64,000 bases of DNA from Pseudomonas sihuiensis. Lineage in GTDB: Bacteria > Pseudomonadota > Gammaproteobacteria > Pseudomonadales > Pseudomonadaceae. A model generated the notes under the pieces. It saw nothing but the letters and a program-made list of their open reading frames with translations, ran no database searches and was not told the DNA's origin. Both the position numbers and the translations under genes were made by a program. The stretch's first letter is position 1. The number at the start of each line of letters is the position of its first letter. This document shows, in pieces, positions 54,250 to 63,452 of this stretch. The stretch covers positions 4,898,001 through 4,962,000 of the forward strand of contig NZ_LT629797.1 of assembly GCF_900106015.1 (NCBI RefSeq), given 5' to 3'.

Positions 54250-56574
54250 ATGCGACTCAACCGCCTACGTCGCTGGCTTATCGTCGCTTGCGTACCCTTA
54301 GCCCTGCTCTGGCTGGCCGACCGCCTGTTGCCGCTGCCCCTGCCCGAGGATGATCTGGCGCGCGTGGTGCTGGCCGAGGACGGTACGCCGCTGTGGCGTT
54401 TCGCCGACCACGACGGTGTATGGCGTTACCCGGTGACGCCCGAAGAGGTCTCACCTTATTACCTGGAAGCCCTGCTGACCTACGAGGATCGCTGGTTCCG
54501 CCAGCACCCCGGCATCAACCCGCTGGCGCTCGGCCGTGCGGCCTGGCAGAACCTCACCGGCGGGCGCGTGGTGTCCGGCGGCAGTACGCTGTCGATGCAG
54601 GTGGCGCGGCTGCTCGATCCGCACGGGCGCAATCTGCCGGGCAAGCTCAAGCAGCTGTGGCGGACCGCGCAGCTGGAGTGGCACCTGTCCAAGGATGAAA
54701 TCCTCACCCTGTATCTGAATCGCGCGCCCTTCGGCGGCACCCTGGAGGGTGTCGCGGCGGCGAGCTGGAGTTACCTGGGCAAGCCGCCGAGCCAACTGAC
54801 CCGTGCCGACGCCGCGCTGCTCGCGGTGCTGCCGCAGGCGCCCAGCCGGCTGCGCCCGGACCGTCATCCCGAGCGCGCCCAGGCCGCACGTGACAAGGTG
54901 CTGCGGCGCCTGGGCGAATTTCAGGTATGGCCGCAGGCGCAGGTGGATGAAGCGCTGGAAGAGCCGGTGTTTCTCGCGCCACGCCGTGAGCCAAGCCTGG
55001 CGCCCTTGCTGGCGCGGCGGCTGAACCGTACCGGCAGCCCACCGCTGATTCGCACCACTCTCGATGCCGGCTTGCAGCTGCGCCTGGAAGACCTGCTGCT
55101 GGGCTGGCGCGCGCGCCTGCCCGAGCGCACCTCGGCGGCGATTCTGGTGGTCGAGCACGAGAGCATGGCGGTGCGTGCCTATCTTGGGTCGGTGGATATC
55201 GCTGATACCGCGCGCTTCGGCCATGTCGATATGGTCCGCGCCCTGCGTTCGCCCGGTTCGACGCTCAAGCCCTTTCTCTACGGCATGGCCCTGGATGCCG
55301 GGCTGATTCACTCCGAATCGCTGCTGCAGGACGTGCCGCGGCACTATGGCGACTACCGTCCCGGCAACTTCGCCGCCGGCTTCATCGGCCCGGTATCGGC
55401 CAGCGAGGCGCTGGCCACCTCGCTCAACCTGCCCGCCGTGCAACTGCTCGAAGCCTATGGGCCGAAGCGCTTCGCCGGCGAGCTGCGCAGTGCCGGCGTG
55501 CCGATTCGCCTGCCGGCGCTGGCCGAACCGAACCTGGCGCTGATCCTGGGGGGCGGCGGCTCGCGCCTGGAATCGCTGGTGGCTGGCTACAGCGCCTTCG
55601 CGCGCGGTGGCATGGCGGCCAAGCCTCGCCTGCAGCCGGGTGATGAGCTGCGCGAACGGCGCTTGCTGTCGCCAGGTTCGGCCTGGATCATCCGGCGCAT
55701 TCTCAGCGGTCAGGCACGGCCTGATCGTGACCCGCGCGCCTACCTGGCGCAGCGCCCGACCCTGGCCTGGAAGACCGGCACCAGCTACGGCTTTCGCGAT
55801 GCCTGGGCTATCGGCGTTGGCCCGCGTCATCTGATCGGTATCTGGATCGGCCGCCCGGACGGCACCCCGGTGCCGGGCCAGTTCGGCCTGGCTTCTGCTG
55901 CGCCGCTGCTGCTGCAGGTGCATGATCTGCTGGTCAATCGCGACAGCCAGCGCGGCATCGCTGCACCGGCCGACCGGCAGCCGGCCGAGGTCGGCGTGGC
56001 CGCCATCTGCTGGCCGTTGGGGCAGCCGATGAGCAAGGACGATCCCAACTGCCGTCGCCTGCGCTTTGCCTGGACGCTGGAAGGCACCACGCCACCCACG
56101 TTGCTGGCAGCCGATCAGCCGGTGGGCAGTGGCCTGCGCGAGCGCTATTGGCTCAATGCCGAAGGGCGTCGCGTTGGTCCAGGTTGTGCCGGGGCCGAGG
56201 CGCGTGAACTGGCCTTGTGGCCGGCGCCATTGGAACCCTGGCTGCCACGCCGTGAGCAGCGCACGGCACGTTTGCCGAGCGTCGATCCGAGTTGCCCGCC
56301 ACCGCGCAGCAGCCAGGTGGCGCCGCTGTCCATCGTCGGCGTGCGCGATGGTGATCGTTTGCGTCGCCCGCAAGGCAATCATGAGCCACTGCGGCTCAGC
56401 CTTTCGGCGCTGGGAGGAAGTGGGCGGCGTTGGTGGTTCCTCGATGGCCGACCGCTGGGTGACACCGCGCTGGATGCACCCTTCAACCATGCCTTCGACA
56501 GCGGCAGGCATCAACTGAGCGTACTCGACGAGGGTGGTCAGACCGCTCGTCTGGAATTCAGCGTCGGGCCGTGA
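54250..56574 (+). CDS. pbpC: Penicillin-binding protein 1C
   Basis: 774 residues from the ATG at 54250 (a GTG at 54241 would add three). Transmembrane anchor WLIVACVPLALLWLADRLL. Glycosyltransferase GT51 with the catalytic region TYEDRWFRQHPGINPLALG and GGSTLSMQVARLL. Transpeptidase with SPGSTLKP (SxxK), SLN in ATSLNLPAV and KTG in LAWKTGTSYGFRDAWAIG. C-terminal BiPBP_C domain from about 690. Synthesises and repairs peptidoglycan alongside the macroglobulin. Both possible starts are oddly spaced from GGGAG (3 or 12 nt), a sequence contributed by the adjacent REPIN. Confidence 0.94.
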   Translation: MRLNRLRRWLIVACVPLALLWLADRLLPLPLPEDDLARVVLAEDGTPLWRFADHDGVWRYPVTPEEVSPYYLEALLTYEDRWFRQHPGINPLALGRAAWQNLTGGRVVSGGSTLSMQVARLLDPHGRNLPGKLKQLWRTAQLEWHLSKDEILTLYLNRAPFGGTLEGVAAASWSYLGKPPSQLTRADAALLAVLPQAPSRLRPDRHPERAQAARDKVLRRLGEFQVWPQAQVDEALEEPVFLAPRREPSLAPLLARRLNRTGSPPLIRTTLDAGLQLRLEDLLLGWRARLPERTSAAILVVEHESMAVRAYLGSVDIADTARFGHVDMVRALRSPGSTLKPFLYGMALDAGLIHSESLLQDVPRHYGDYRPGNFAAGFIGPVSASEALATSLNLPAVQLLEAYGPKRFAGELRSAGVPIRLPALAEPNLALILGGGGSRLESLVAGYSAFARGGMAAKPRLQPGDELRERRLLSPGSAWIIRRILSGQARPDRDPRAYLAQRPTLAWKTGTSYGFRDAWAIGVGPRHLIGIWIGRPDGTPVPGQFGLASAAPLLLQVHDLLVNRDSQRGIAAPADRQPAEVGVAAICWPLGQPMSKDDPNCRRLRFAWTLEGTTPPTLLAADQPVGSGLRERYWLNAEGRRVGPGCAGAEARELALWPAPLEPWLPRREQRTARLPSVDPSCPPPRSSQVAPLSIVGVRDGDRLRRPQGNHEPLRLSLSALGGSGRRWWFLDGRPLGDTALDAPFNHAFDSGRHQLSVLDEGGQTARLEFSVGP

Positions 56575-56657
56575 CGCGACTCGCTGGCGGTGTGCGGGCG
56601 CCGACCGCTCTGGCTTGAGCCCTGATCATCCCTGCAAATAATGCCGCCTGTAGCGAA

Positions 56658-56684
56658 TAAAGCTTGGTCGTGAGCCGCCGATAT
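56658..56684 (+). promoter_or_regulatory. Sigma-28 (FliA) promoter upstream of the chemoreceptor gene
   Basis: TAAAGCTT, 11 nt, GCCGATAT: matches the flagellar consensus TAAAGTTT-N11-GCCGATAA at 14 of 16 positions with exact spacing. It lies about 90 nt before the start of the gene at 56774. Confidence 0.8.
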
Positions 56685-56773
56685 GAAATCTGACGGTAAC
56701 CGATTTGCAATTTGTGTACATTTTTGTATCCAATTGCTCGGCGAGTTCAAAATAATAACCGGGAGAAGCCTCC

Positions 56774-58705
56774 ATGCGCCTCTGGCAACGCAGTATTCAG
56801 TGGCAGTTGATCCTCAGCATGGGCGCTGCCCTGTTGGCCAGTATTCTAATCGTCGTCGGCATCTACTCGGCGGTGGTCAATCGCCTGACCGAGCGCTACC
56901 TGATCGAAGAAGCGCTGCCGGCGCGGGTGCTGGCGATCCGCAACGACCTGGAGCGGGTGCTGACTGCGCCCATTACCGCCAACGCCTCGATTGCCGAGAA
57001 CAGCCTGGTGCAGGACTGGTTGGCAGCTGGCGAGGATGCTTCCCGGCGTGACGAGTTCGCGCGCTATCTGGAGGGCGTGCGCGCCCAGCAGAACGCCATG
57101 ACCACCTCCATCGTCGCCCTGGCCAGTGGCAACTACACCACCGGCGAAGGGCTGATGCGCACCCTCGACCGCAGTCAGGCGGAGAATCAGTGGTTCTATC
57201 GCCTGGTCGACAGCGACCGGGACCGGGTGCTGGAAATCGATATCGACAAGACCACGCGGCTGCCCACGTTGTTCATCAACCAGCGCATCAAGCGCGGCGG
57301 CAAGACCCTTGGTGTCTCCGGCCTGGGCTACAACCTGGCGGACATGTCGAAGATGATCAGCGAGTTTCGTTTCGGCGAGCGCGGCCAGGTGTTTCTTATC
57401 GACAGCCAGGGCAACGTCAAGGTGCATCCGCGTTCGGAGCTGAGCGGCAATGGCAAGCTCGCCGAGCTCTTCGGCGCCGACGCCAGCCGCCAGGTGCTGG
57501 CAGGCGACAGCCGGGCGGTACGCTTCGAACGCGATGGCGAGACCTTTCTCGCCGTGGCGCAGAAGTTCGCCAGTATCGACTGGCTACTGGTCAGCGAAGT
57601 GCCCGAGGCCGAAGTCTACGCAGAGGCCCGGCAGGCGCTACTGATGACCAGCCTGGTCGGCGTGGCCGTGGCGCTGTTGTTCCTGGGGCTGGTGGTGCTG
57701 CTGGCTCGCGGCCTGGTGCGGCCGATCCGTCAGGTGACCCAGGCACTGGTGGAAATCGGTGGCGGCGGTGGCGACCTGACGCGACGCCTGGATGAATCGC
57801 GGGCCGACGAGCTGGGTGACCTGGCGCGGGGCTTCAACCGCTTTCTCGCCAGTCAGCGCGATCTGATCGGCGATGTGCTGGCCACCAGCGAGCGCCTGCG
57901 TACCGCAGTCGGCCAGGTGGCGCGGGTGGTGGAGAACACCGCAGGGCGTGCTGTGCAACAGCAGGAAATGACCGACATGGTGGCCACCGCCGTGCACGAG
58001 ATGGGCCTGACCGTGCAGGAGATCGCGCGCAACGCCAGCAACGCCGCGCAGTCCTCGCACAGCGCGCGCGACGAGGCGCAGAGTGCGCGTCAGGTGGTGG
58101 GCCAGTCCATCGCCCATATCGAGCGCATGTCCGCCGATATTGGTAGCGCTGCCGGAGCGGTGACCGAGTTGGCCGAGCAGGTCGCGTCGATCGATCAGGT
58201 GCTGGCAGTGATCCGCGGTATTTCCGAGCAGACCAATCTGCTGGCGCTCAACGCGGCCATCGAAGCCGCGCGCGCCGGGGAGATGGGGCGCGGCTTCGCC
58301 GTCGTGGCAGACGAGGTGCGCACCCTGGCCAGCCGCACCCAGGCCTCCACCGACGAGATTCAGCAGATGATTCAGCGCCTCAAGCAGGGCGCGGAGACGG
58401 CGGTCAGCTCCATGCACGCGGGGCAATCGGCCACCGGTACCGGCGTCGAATCCAGTCAGCGTACCGGGCAGTCGCTGGGTGCCATCACCGAGCAGGTCGA
58501 GCGCATCAGCGACATGAACACTCAGGTGGCAGCGGCGACCGAAGAACAGAGCTCGGTGACCGAGGAGATCAACCGCAACGTGCAGGGCATCGCCGACCTG
58601 GCTCACGCCACGGCCGGCGAGGTGCGCGTCTGCCGTGAGGATTGCCAGACCCTGAGCCGCCTGGCCGATGATCTGGCCGGGCAGATGGGCAAGTTCAGGC
58701 TGTAA
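56774..58705 (+). CDS. Methyl-accepting chemotaxis protein with dCache ligand domain
   Basis: 643 residues. Transmembrane helix 1 is about 12-32. The periplasmic double-Cache domain (about 35-275) contains [24 protein letters not shown] [53 protein letters not shown] and [14 protein letters not shown]. Transmembrane helix 2 is [20 protein letters not shown], followed by HAMP and the signalling domain with [20 protein letters not shown] and [18 protein letters not shown]. No C-terminal CheR-tethering pentapeptide is seen. dCache receptors often bind amino acids or polyamines, but the ligand here is unknown. GGGAG lies 8 nt before the start; sigma-28 promoter upstream. Confidence 0.94.
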   Translation: MRLWQRSIQWQLILSMGAALLASILIVVGIYSAVVNRLTERYLIEEALPARVLAIRNDLERVLTAPITANASIAENSLVQDWLAAGEDASRRDEFARYLEGVRAQQNAMTTSIVALASGNYTTGEGLMRTLDRSQAENQWFYRLVDSDRDRVLEIDIDKTTRLPTLFINQRIKRGGKTLGVSGLGYNLADMSKMISEFRFGERGQVFLIDSQGNVKVHPRSELSGNGKLAELFGADASRQVLAGDSRAVRFERDGETFLAVAQKFASIDWLLVSEVPEAEVYAEARQALLMTSLVGVAVALLFLGLVVLLARGLVRPIRQVTQALVEIGGGGGDLTRRLDESRADELGDLARGFNRFLASQRDLIGDVLATSERLRTAVGQVARVVENTAGRAVQQQEMTDMVATAVHEMGLTVQEIARNASNAAQSSHSARDEAQSARQVVGQSIAHIERMSADIGSAAGAVTELAEQVASIDQVLAVIRGISEQTNLLALNAAIEAARAGEMGRGFAVVADEVRTLASRTQASTDEIQQMIQRLKQGAETAVSSMHAGQSATGTGVESSQRTGQSLGAITEQVERISDMNTQVAAATEEQSSVTEEINRNVQGIADLAHATAGEVRVCREDCQTLSRLADDLAGQMGKFRL

Positions 58706-58720
58706 TCCTGAGGTCCGTTC

Positions 58721-59848
58721 TCAGTGATCGGCCGCAACCAGGCGGTTGCGGCCCTCGCGTTTGGCACGGTAGAGCGCACCGTCGACGCGCTTGAAGAAGG
58801 CATCGGCGTCGCCATCATGACTGCTGCTGAAACAGCCGACGCCCAGGCTGGTGGTCAGCTCCAGGCGCTGGCCGGCCAGCAGCAGGCCTTCTGTTTCAAG
58901 TTCCTGGCGAAAGTGCTCGGCCAGATCCCACGCCTGGGCCAGGGTGGTGCCCGGCAGCAGTACGCCGAATTCTTCGCCACCCAGGCGCAGCAGTGCGTCG
59001 CCATCGCGGCGGAACACCTTGCGCATGCGTTCGGCGAAGGCGCTCAGGCAGGCGTCGCCACCGGCATGGCCGTGTTCGTCGTTGACCTTCTTGAAGAAGT
59101 CGATATCCATCAGCACCAGTGACAGCGGCTCGCCCTGGCGTACCGCATTGGCCACCAGGCTGGGGAACAGGTTGTTGAACTGATAGCGGTTGCCCAGTTG
59201 GGTCAGGCTGTCGGTGCGGCTGAGCAGATCGAGCTGACTCTGCTGCTCCAGCAGCTTCAGCTCCAGATCGAGAGTGGCGCGGTATTCACGGTGATTGCGC
59301 CCCAGCACCAGAATCAGATAGCCGAGGTAGAAGGTCAGGGTGATCAGCATCGCGTGCTTCTGCTGCCAATTCAGCGCCATTACCGCCAGGCCCGGCAGGT
59401 AGAGCAGGGCCAGTGCCAGCAGGGCGCGGCCACGGCGCATGGCGAAGTTGAAGGTCATTGCCGTGGCGAAGGCCACCGTGGCCAGGGTGGCGATCATTTC
59501 CGAGTCATTGTAGGCGTCGCTGTATACCGCCAGCGCATGGGCCTGGCCCCAGCACAACGAAGTCAGGAGGATCAGACCCCAGTGACGATCCAGCCAGCAT
59601 TGCAACTGTTCAGGGCTGTCGAGGCCATCGGGGCGGTGCAGCAGGCGCGCAGCCAGGAGTACGACGAATACCGTACAGCCCAGCACGCCGCTGACCATCA
59701 GGCTGCCCGGTGCCGCACTGAATACCCAGGTCAGCAGCCAGGCGAGGGCGTAGAAGAAACCTCCCAGGCGCGTGCGGATGCGGGTGTCATCCACTTCACG
59801 CCACAGGGCGAAGGTATTGGGTTGGCGCGGTACTTCGGCGTCGGTCAT
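58721..59848 (-). CDS. Membrane-bound GGDEF diguanylate cyclase
   Basis: 375 residues. About six transmembrane segments (residues 25-190; FFYALAWLLTWVFSAAPGSL, LLALALLYLPGLAVMALNWQ) form an unrecognised membrane sensor. A short coiled coil (LDLELKLLEQQSQLDLLSR) leads to GGDEF with DSLTQLGNRYQFNN, LMDIDFFKKVNDEHGHAGGD and GGEEF at 290-294; the inhibitory RxxD (RDGD) is in place. It should be catalytically active. Starts at 59848 (MTDAEVPRQPN) with a weak site. Convergent with the chemoreceptor gene, 15 bp apart. Confidence 0.92.
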   Translation of the reverse strand: MTDAEVPRQPNTFALWREVDDTRIRTRLGGFFYALAWLLTWVFSAAPGSLMVSGVLGCTVFVVLLAARLLHRPDGLDSPEQLQCWLDRHWGLILLTSLCWGQAHALAVYSDAYNDSEMIATLATVAFATAMTFNFAMRRGRALLALALLYLPGLAVMALNWQQKHAMLITLTFYLGYLILVLGRNHREYRATLDLELKLLEQQSQLDLLSRTDSLTQLGNRYQFNNLFPSLVANAVRQGEPLSLVLMDIDFFKKVNDEHGHAGGDACLSAFAERMRKVFRRDGDALLRLGGEEFGVLLPGTTLAQAWDLAEHFRQELETEGLLLAGQRLELTTSLGVGCFSSSHDGDADAFFKRVDGALYRAKREGRNRLVAADH

Positions 59849-60006
59849 TTCTTTCGGCCTGCCACCGCTGGCGGCCACCTCCGGGCCGTCGCAGGCGACG
59901 TCAGAACCTTCTCCAGGAGGTTTGTGATCACAGAAACTGCTTGCCAGAGCATAGCGCCTTTTCGTGAACGCGAGGATGTCGATTTGCCAGTACTTGCCGC
60001 CACCCG

Positions 60007-60456
60007 TCAGCCGCGCCGAATCATCCAGATACCGGCGACGATCAACAGCAGGCCTGCCACCTTGCCGAAGGTGATCGGCGATTCACGAAAGCCTGCCCAG
60101 CCGAAATGATCGAGGGTGATGGCCATGGCCAGCTGCCCGGCGATCACCAGCACCATGAACAGCAGCGCGCCCACGCGTGGCCCGGCGAAGGCGGCGGTGG
60201 CGATGAAGAATGCGCCGAGCAGGCCGCCGCTCCAGTGCCACCAGGTCAGTTGCTTGAGTGCACCAAGCCCGGGCATCTCGCGCTGGCTCAGGGTCATCAG
60301 CAGCAACGCCAGGCTGCCGACGGCAAAGGAGATCAGCGCGGCGGCGAAGACGCTGGAAAGCTGGCGGGCGAGTTGGCCGTTGATGCCGGCCTGCAGTGGC
60401 AGCACAGCGCCGGCGAGAAAGGGCAGGGCCAGTAGCCAGCCACTAATGTGGTTCAT
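60007..60456 (-). CDS. Small DMT-family transporter (DUF606/YdcZ)
   Basis: 149 residues with about five transmembrane helices: LLALPFLAGAVLPLQAGING, VFAAALISFAVGSLALLLMT, LLGAFFIATAAFAGPRVGAL, ALLFMVLVIAGQLAMAITLD and KVAGLLLIVAGIWMIRRG. QAGINGQLAR and the helix 3 GxxxGPRxGA motif are DUF606 hallmarks. Half-size drug/metabolite transporter-like proteins that presumably dimerise; substrate unknown. It lies 38 bp from the GNAT gene on the same strand. Confidence 0.88.
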   Translation of the reverse strand: MNHISGWLLALPFLAGAVLPLQAGINGQLARQLSSVFAAALISFAVGSLALLLMTLSQREMPGLGALKQLTWWHWSGGLLGAFFIATAAFAGPRVGALLFMVLVIAGQLAMAITLDHFGWAGFRESPITFGKVAGLLLIVAGIWMIRRG

Positions 60457-60494
60457 GGGTAACTCCAGCGAGGAAGGGAGGATGGGGCGAGGCG

Positions 60495-60980
60495 TTACGG
60501 CAGGGCTTTTTCCAGTTGCACCAGTGCCACGCGGCTGCCGTCCGGGGCACGGCGTTCGACGATGCCAACGGTCTGGTAGCCGAGACGGGTGTAGAGCAGC
60601 AGGCCGCCAGCGTTGGCGTTGAAACAGGACACCTTCATCAGCGGCGCCTCATAGCGCTCGCGGGCGATCTGTTCCATCACTTCCACCAGGTGTTGAGCCA
60701 CGCCCTGGCTGCGCGCCCAGGGCGCCACCATCAGGTTGCCAAGGGCACAGAACTCGCTGTGTTGCCATTGGTAGAAGTTGGCGAAGCCAGCGACTTTCCC
60801 ATCCAGTTCCACCACGGTGCTTTCGCGCCGCTCGGCGATGGCGGCGGCGAGCTGGCCGACGTTGAGCGGCCAGATGGCCTTGGGGTAGCAGAAGAACAGT
60901 TCATCGATGTTCTGCGGGAAGCCGACCACGTCGTCCAGGTCGGTGGCCGTGGCCGGGCGGTGTTGCAGGTGTGCGTTCAA
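60495..60980 (-). CDS. GNAT-family N-acetyltransferase
   Basis: 161 residues. Acetyl-CoA-binding motif A is NLMVAPWARSQGVAQHLVEV (V-x3-R-x-x-G-x-A), followed by motif B around MKVSCFNANAGGLLLYTRLG and YQTVGIVERRAPDGS. The N-terminal TATDLDDVVGFPQNIDELFF with YPKAIWPL is a recognisable subgroup. Substrate unknown. Start is TTG at 60980, with AAGGA 9 nt upstream; no better start lies nearby. Confidence 0.9.
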   Translation of the reverse strand: MNAHLQHRPATATDLDDVVGFPQNIDELFFCYPKAIWPLNVGQLAAAIAERRESTVVELDGKVAGFANFYQWQHSEFCALGNLMVAPWARSQGVAQHLVEVMEQIARERYEAPLMKVSCFNANAGGLLLYTRLGYQTVGIVERRAPDGSRVALVQLEKALP

Positions 60981-60996
60981 GCCGGGTGGTCCTTGT

Positions 60997-61551
60997 TCAG
61001 CGCGGAGGATATTGCGAGAGCACCTGGGTGACGGTTTCGCGGATCGCTCGTTCGCGTTCGGCCGGTGTCGGCGGCTGGCTGCGCATCACCTGCTCACCGC
61101 TGCCGCGCCAGACCAGCTTGCCATCTTTGGCGTCGTACAGGTCGATCTGCAGGGTCGCGACCTTGTAGTCCACGCGGCGCGTTTCGGTGAAAGCCGGGCC
61201 GCCCCAGTAGCCCCCCCAATAGCCGCCCCAGCCACCGCCGTACTGGGTGGTGATCTGATCCTGGCGCTCGTCGACGATCAGCACGCTCTGGACTTTCAGG
61301 TCACCCTGGCCATCGGCTGTCTGGCGCAGGCCGCGTTGCTCGAGTTGTTCGGCGACGGCCTGGCTGATGCGCGCCTCGGTGATATCGCTCTTCAGGCGTG
61401 CATCATTGGGTTGGTAGGCGAGCTTGTCGTCCATCCAGCTCCAGCTGCGGTAGGCGCCGAAGTCGCGGCTGGGGTCGAAGTCGCGCTCCAGGCTGACGCT
61501 GGCGCAGCCACTCAACAGCAGGGCCAGGATCAGGTAGGACAGGTTACGCAT
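60997..61551 (-). CDS. DUF4136 lipoprotein (1)
   Basis: 184 residues. Lipobox LLLSGC with Ala at +2, predicting outer-membrane sorting. The DUF4136 pattern is DFDPSRDFGAYRSWSWMDDK followed by ITEARISQAVAEQLEQRGL and LYDAKDGKLVWRGSGEQV. An unusual Gly/Trp/Tyr run (YGGGWGGYWGGYWGGP, about 107-122) sits mid-domain, perhaps a surface loop. Role unknown. It lies 21 bp downstream of its paralogue at 61573. Confidence 0.9.
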   Translation of the reverse strand: MRNLSYLILALLLSGCASVSLERDFDPSRDFGAYRSWSWMDDKLAYQPNDARLKSDITEARISQAVAEQLEQRGLRQTADGQGDLKVQSVLIVDERQDQITTQYGGGWGGYWGGYWGGPAFTETRRVDYKVATLQIDLYDAKDGKLVWRGSGEQVMRSQPPTPAERERAIRETVTQVLSQYPPR

Positions 61552-61572
61552 GATGCTCTCCGGGGCAGTCGA

Positions 61573-62154
61573 TCAATAGGGGGGATAGCCGTCCAGCGCG
61601 CTGCGGATGGCCGCGCGCATGGCGTCGGCCTGCGCCGCCTGGTCCTTGCCGGCCACGGCTTCGCCGCTGCCTGACCAGACCACCTGGCGGTCGCGTGGGT
61701 CGATCAGTTCGATGCGCACTACCGCCACTTTCTGTTCGTAGGTGCGCACGATAGGGACACTACCGTAGGCGCCGTAGCGGCGGTCCCAGTGGCTGCCGGT
61801 GCCGTAGTAGCCACCGACGTTGTCCTGATATTGGCGCAGGCGGGTTTCCTGGCTGATACGGGCGTTGACCAGCACGTCGCCGGGACCATTGAGTGCCGGG
61901 CGCAGACCGTACTGGTCGAGGCCGGCGCTGACGCTGTCGGCCAACTGATCGCCGCCAGGCGCACGGCCATCCAGCCAGCTCCAGCTGCGGTAGCGGCCGT
62001 AGTTACGCGGTGCCGCTGGATAGGCGCTGCGGTCGAAGGTCGTCGCCGCGCCAGGCGGTGCCGGCGGCATCGGCAGTGATTCGGCCTGGTAAGGGTTCTG
62101 GCTCTGGCAAGCGGCCAGCAGCGGCAGGATGAGTATGGCTATGGCGGTGCGCAT
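61573..62154 (-). CDS. DUF4136 lipoprotein (2)
   Basis: 193 residues, paralogue of the adjacent gene with the same layout: lipobox LLAAC with Gln at +2 (outer membrane), [52 protein letters not shown] and a C-terminal SALDGYPPY matching LSQYPPR of the first. The start at 62154 ([16 protein letters not shown]) has GGAG 6 nt before it. The two arose by tandem duplication and have diverged well. Confidence 0.9.
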   Translation of the reverse strand: MRTAIAILILPLLAACQSQNPYQAESLPMPPAPPGAATTFDRSAYPAAPRNYGRYRSWSWLDGRAPGGDQLADSVSAGLDQYGLRPALNGPGDVLVNARISQETRLRQYQDNVGGYYGTGSHWDRRYGAYGSVPIVRTYEQKVAVVRIELIDPRDRQVVWSGSGEAVAGKDQAAQADAMRAAIRSALDGYPPY

Positions 62155-62229
62155 GGTCGTCTCCGTGGTCGCGCGCGACATCCCCGATGGCTTCAGGCTA
62201 CGCCGGACTGTCGGCTTCGTCCAACGCGC

Positions 62230-62979
62230 TCAGCGTGGTCGGCAGATCCAGTGCAGGTAGCGGCCGAGCCCCTCGAAGCTGGGGTGGCGGCGGTGCGCCA
62301 GTTCCATTTCCAGCAGGTCGATCAGTTCGGCCTTGGCCTGGAATTGCTGCGGCATGTAATCGTGGAATACGCGTACGCCGCTACGGCTTTCGACCTGCCA
62401 GTAGGCCGCGAGTTGCGTGGCCAGCTCCCGTGGGTCGACCGGTTGCTGTGGCGTCAGGCTCTGTTTCTCGCCGGCGAAGTGTTCCTTGCGCAGCTTGCGA
62501 AAATGGCCCTTGAGCAGGTTGCGGTAGATCAGCGCGTCCTTGTTGTAGAAGGCCAGCGACAGCCAGCCATCTTTGGCCGTCAGTTGGTGCAGCACTGGCA
62601 GGATGGCTGCCGGCTCGGCCAGCCACTCCAGCACGGCGTGGCACAGCACCAGGTCGAAGGGCTCCTGCAGTTGGCCGAGCAGTTCCTGCCAGGGCGCCTG
62701 GATGAGCGTAGCGCTCTGGCCGGCTTCGGCGAAGCGCTGGCGCGCACCTTCGAGCATGGGTTCGGCCGGCTCGGCCAGGGTGACCTGGTGACCGCGCTGG
62801 GCCAGCCACAGGCTCATGTGGCCCAGGCCGGCGCCGACATCCAGCACGCGCAGCGGGCGATCCGGCAGCGCCTCGGCCAGGTCGGCCTGCAGCACGGCGA
62901 GGCGGATCGCACCCTTGGCGCCGCCGTAGATCTTCTCGGCGAAACGGGTGGCGAGCTCATCGAAGTGGCGATCACTCAT
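62230..62979 (-). CDS. cmoM: tRNA 5-carboxymethoxyuridine methyltransferase CmoM
   Basis: 249 residues. SAM-dependent methyl ester formation on cmo5U34 of tRNA to mcmo5U (formerly SmtA). The opening MSDRHFDELATRFAEKIYGG then AKGAIRLAVLQADL is the CmoM signature. SAM site VLDVGAGLGHMSLWLAQRG; acidic loop LAEPAEPMLEGA; HAVLEWLAEP; C-terminal DLLEMELAHRRHPSFEGLGR and YLHWICR. The start at 62979 overlaps the stop of the MazG-like gene by 4 bp. Confidence 0.92.
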   Translation of the reverse strand: MSDRHFDELATRFAEKIYGGAKGAIRLAVLQADLAEALPDRPLRVLDVGAGLGHMSLWLAQRGHQVTLAEPAEPMLEGARQRFAEAGQSATLIQAPWQELLGQLQEPFDLVLCHAVLEWLAEPAAILPVLHQLTAKDGWLSLAFYNKDALIYRNLLKGHFRKLRKEHFAGEKQSLTPQQPVDPRELATQLAAYWQVESRSGVRVFHDYMPQQFQAKAELIDLLEMELAHRRHPSFEGLGRYLHWICRPR

Positions 62980-63281
62980 TTGAGGAAGCGCCGTTCGTTG
63001 TCGGCGAGCTTGTCGAGCACCGCCTGGTTCATGTCGAGGCCCAGCTCGCTGCACAGTTGCAGCAGGTAGAGCACCACATCGGCCACTTCCTGCCCGGCAT
63101 GGGCGAGCTGCTCTGGGGGCAGTTGGCGCGACTGCTCCTCGTTCAGCCACTGGAAGATTTCCACCAGCTCGGCCATTTCCACGCTGGCGGCCATGACCAG
63201 GTTCTTCGGGCTTTGGTAACGGCGCCAGTCGTTGTGATCGCGAATGGCGTGCATGCGGGCGGTAAGTTCAGCGAGGTTCAT
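62976..63281 (-). CDS. MazG-like nucleotide pyrophosphohydrolase
   Basis: 101 residues, all-helical dCTPase/RS21-C6-type. The metal-binding pattern is EMAELVEIFQW (ExxE) and EVADVVLYLLQLC (ExxD), with Lys/Arg in the RRYQSPKNLVMAASVE region. Such house-cleaning enzymes hydrolyse non-canonical or excess dNTPs. The start at 63281 (MNLAELTARM) has GGAG 7 nt upstream and is preferred over the ATG at 63305. Coupled to cmoM by an ATGA overlap. Confidence 0.9.
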   Translation of the reverse strand: MNLAELTARMHAIRDHNDWRRYQSPKNLVMAASVEMAELVEIFQWLNEEQSRQLPPEQLAHAGQEVADVVLYLLQLCSELGLDMNQAVLDKLADNERRFLK

Positions 63282-63372
63282 GATACGGCTCCGTTCGAGC
63301 CGCATAGCTTCGGCCCGAACGGAGGCGACCGCAAGTCGTTGGCGGGAAGGCGTCGGCAGAGCAGCGACTTTT

Positions 63373-63438
63373 GTGGGAGCGAGCTGGGCTCGCGAAGCTT
63401 TTCTGCTGGCCAGATTCGCGAGCAGAGCTCGCTCCTAC
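63373..63438. repeat. Family D REPIN (GTGGGAGCGAGC type)
   Basis: GTGGGAGCGAGCTGGGCTCG (from 63373) faces TTCGCGAGCAGAGCTCGCTC (ending CCTAC at 63438), the widespread Pseudomonas GGAGCGAGC-type REP as an inverted pair. Confidence 0.85.
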
Positions 63439-63452
63439 GCACACGCATAGCC

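Noticed and set aside
54451..56514. A 687-codon open frame on the minus strand opposite pbpC, and similar long frames opposite retS (15738-17369), urtA (6665-7990) and the macroglobulin gene (51839-53635)
   Set aside because: They are antisense to genes with full domain evidence, are rich in Gln, Arg and Ala as expected from high third-position GC, lack ribosome sites and match no family I know.
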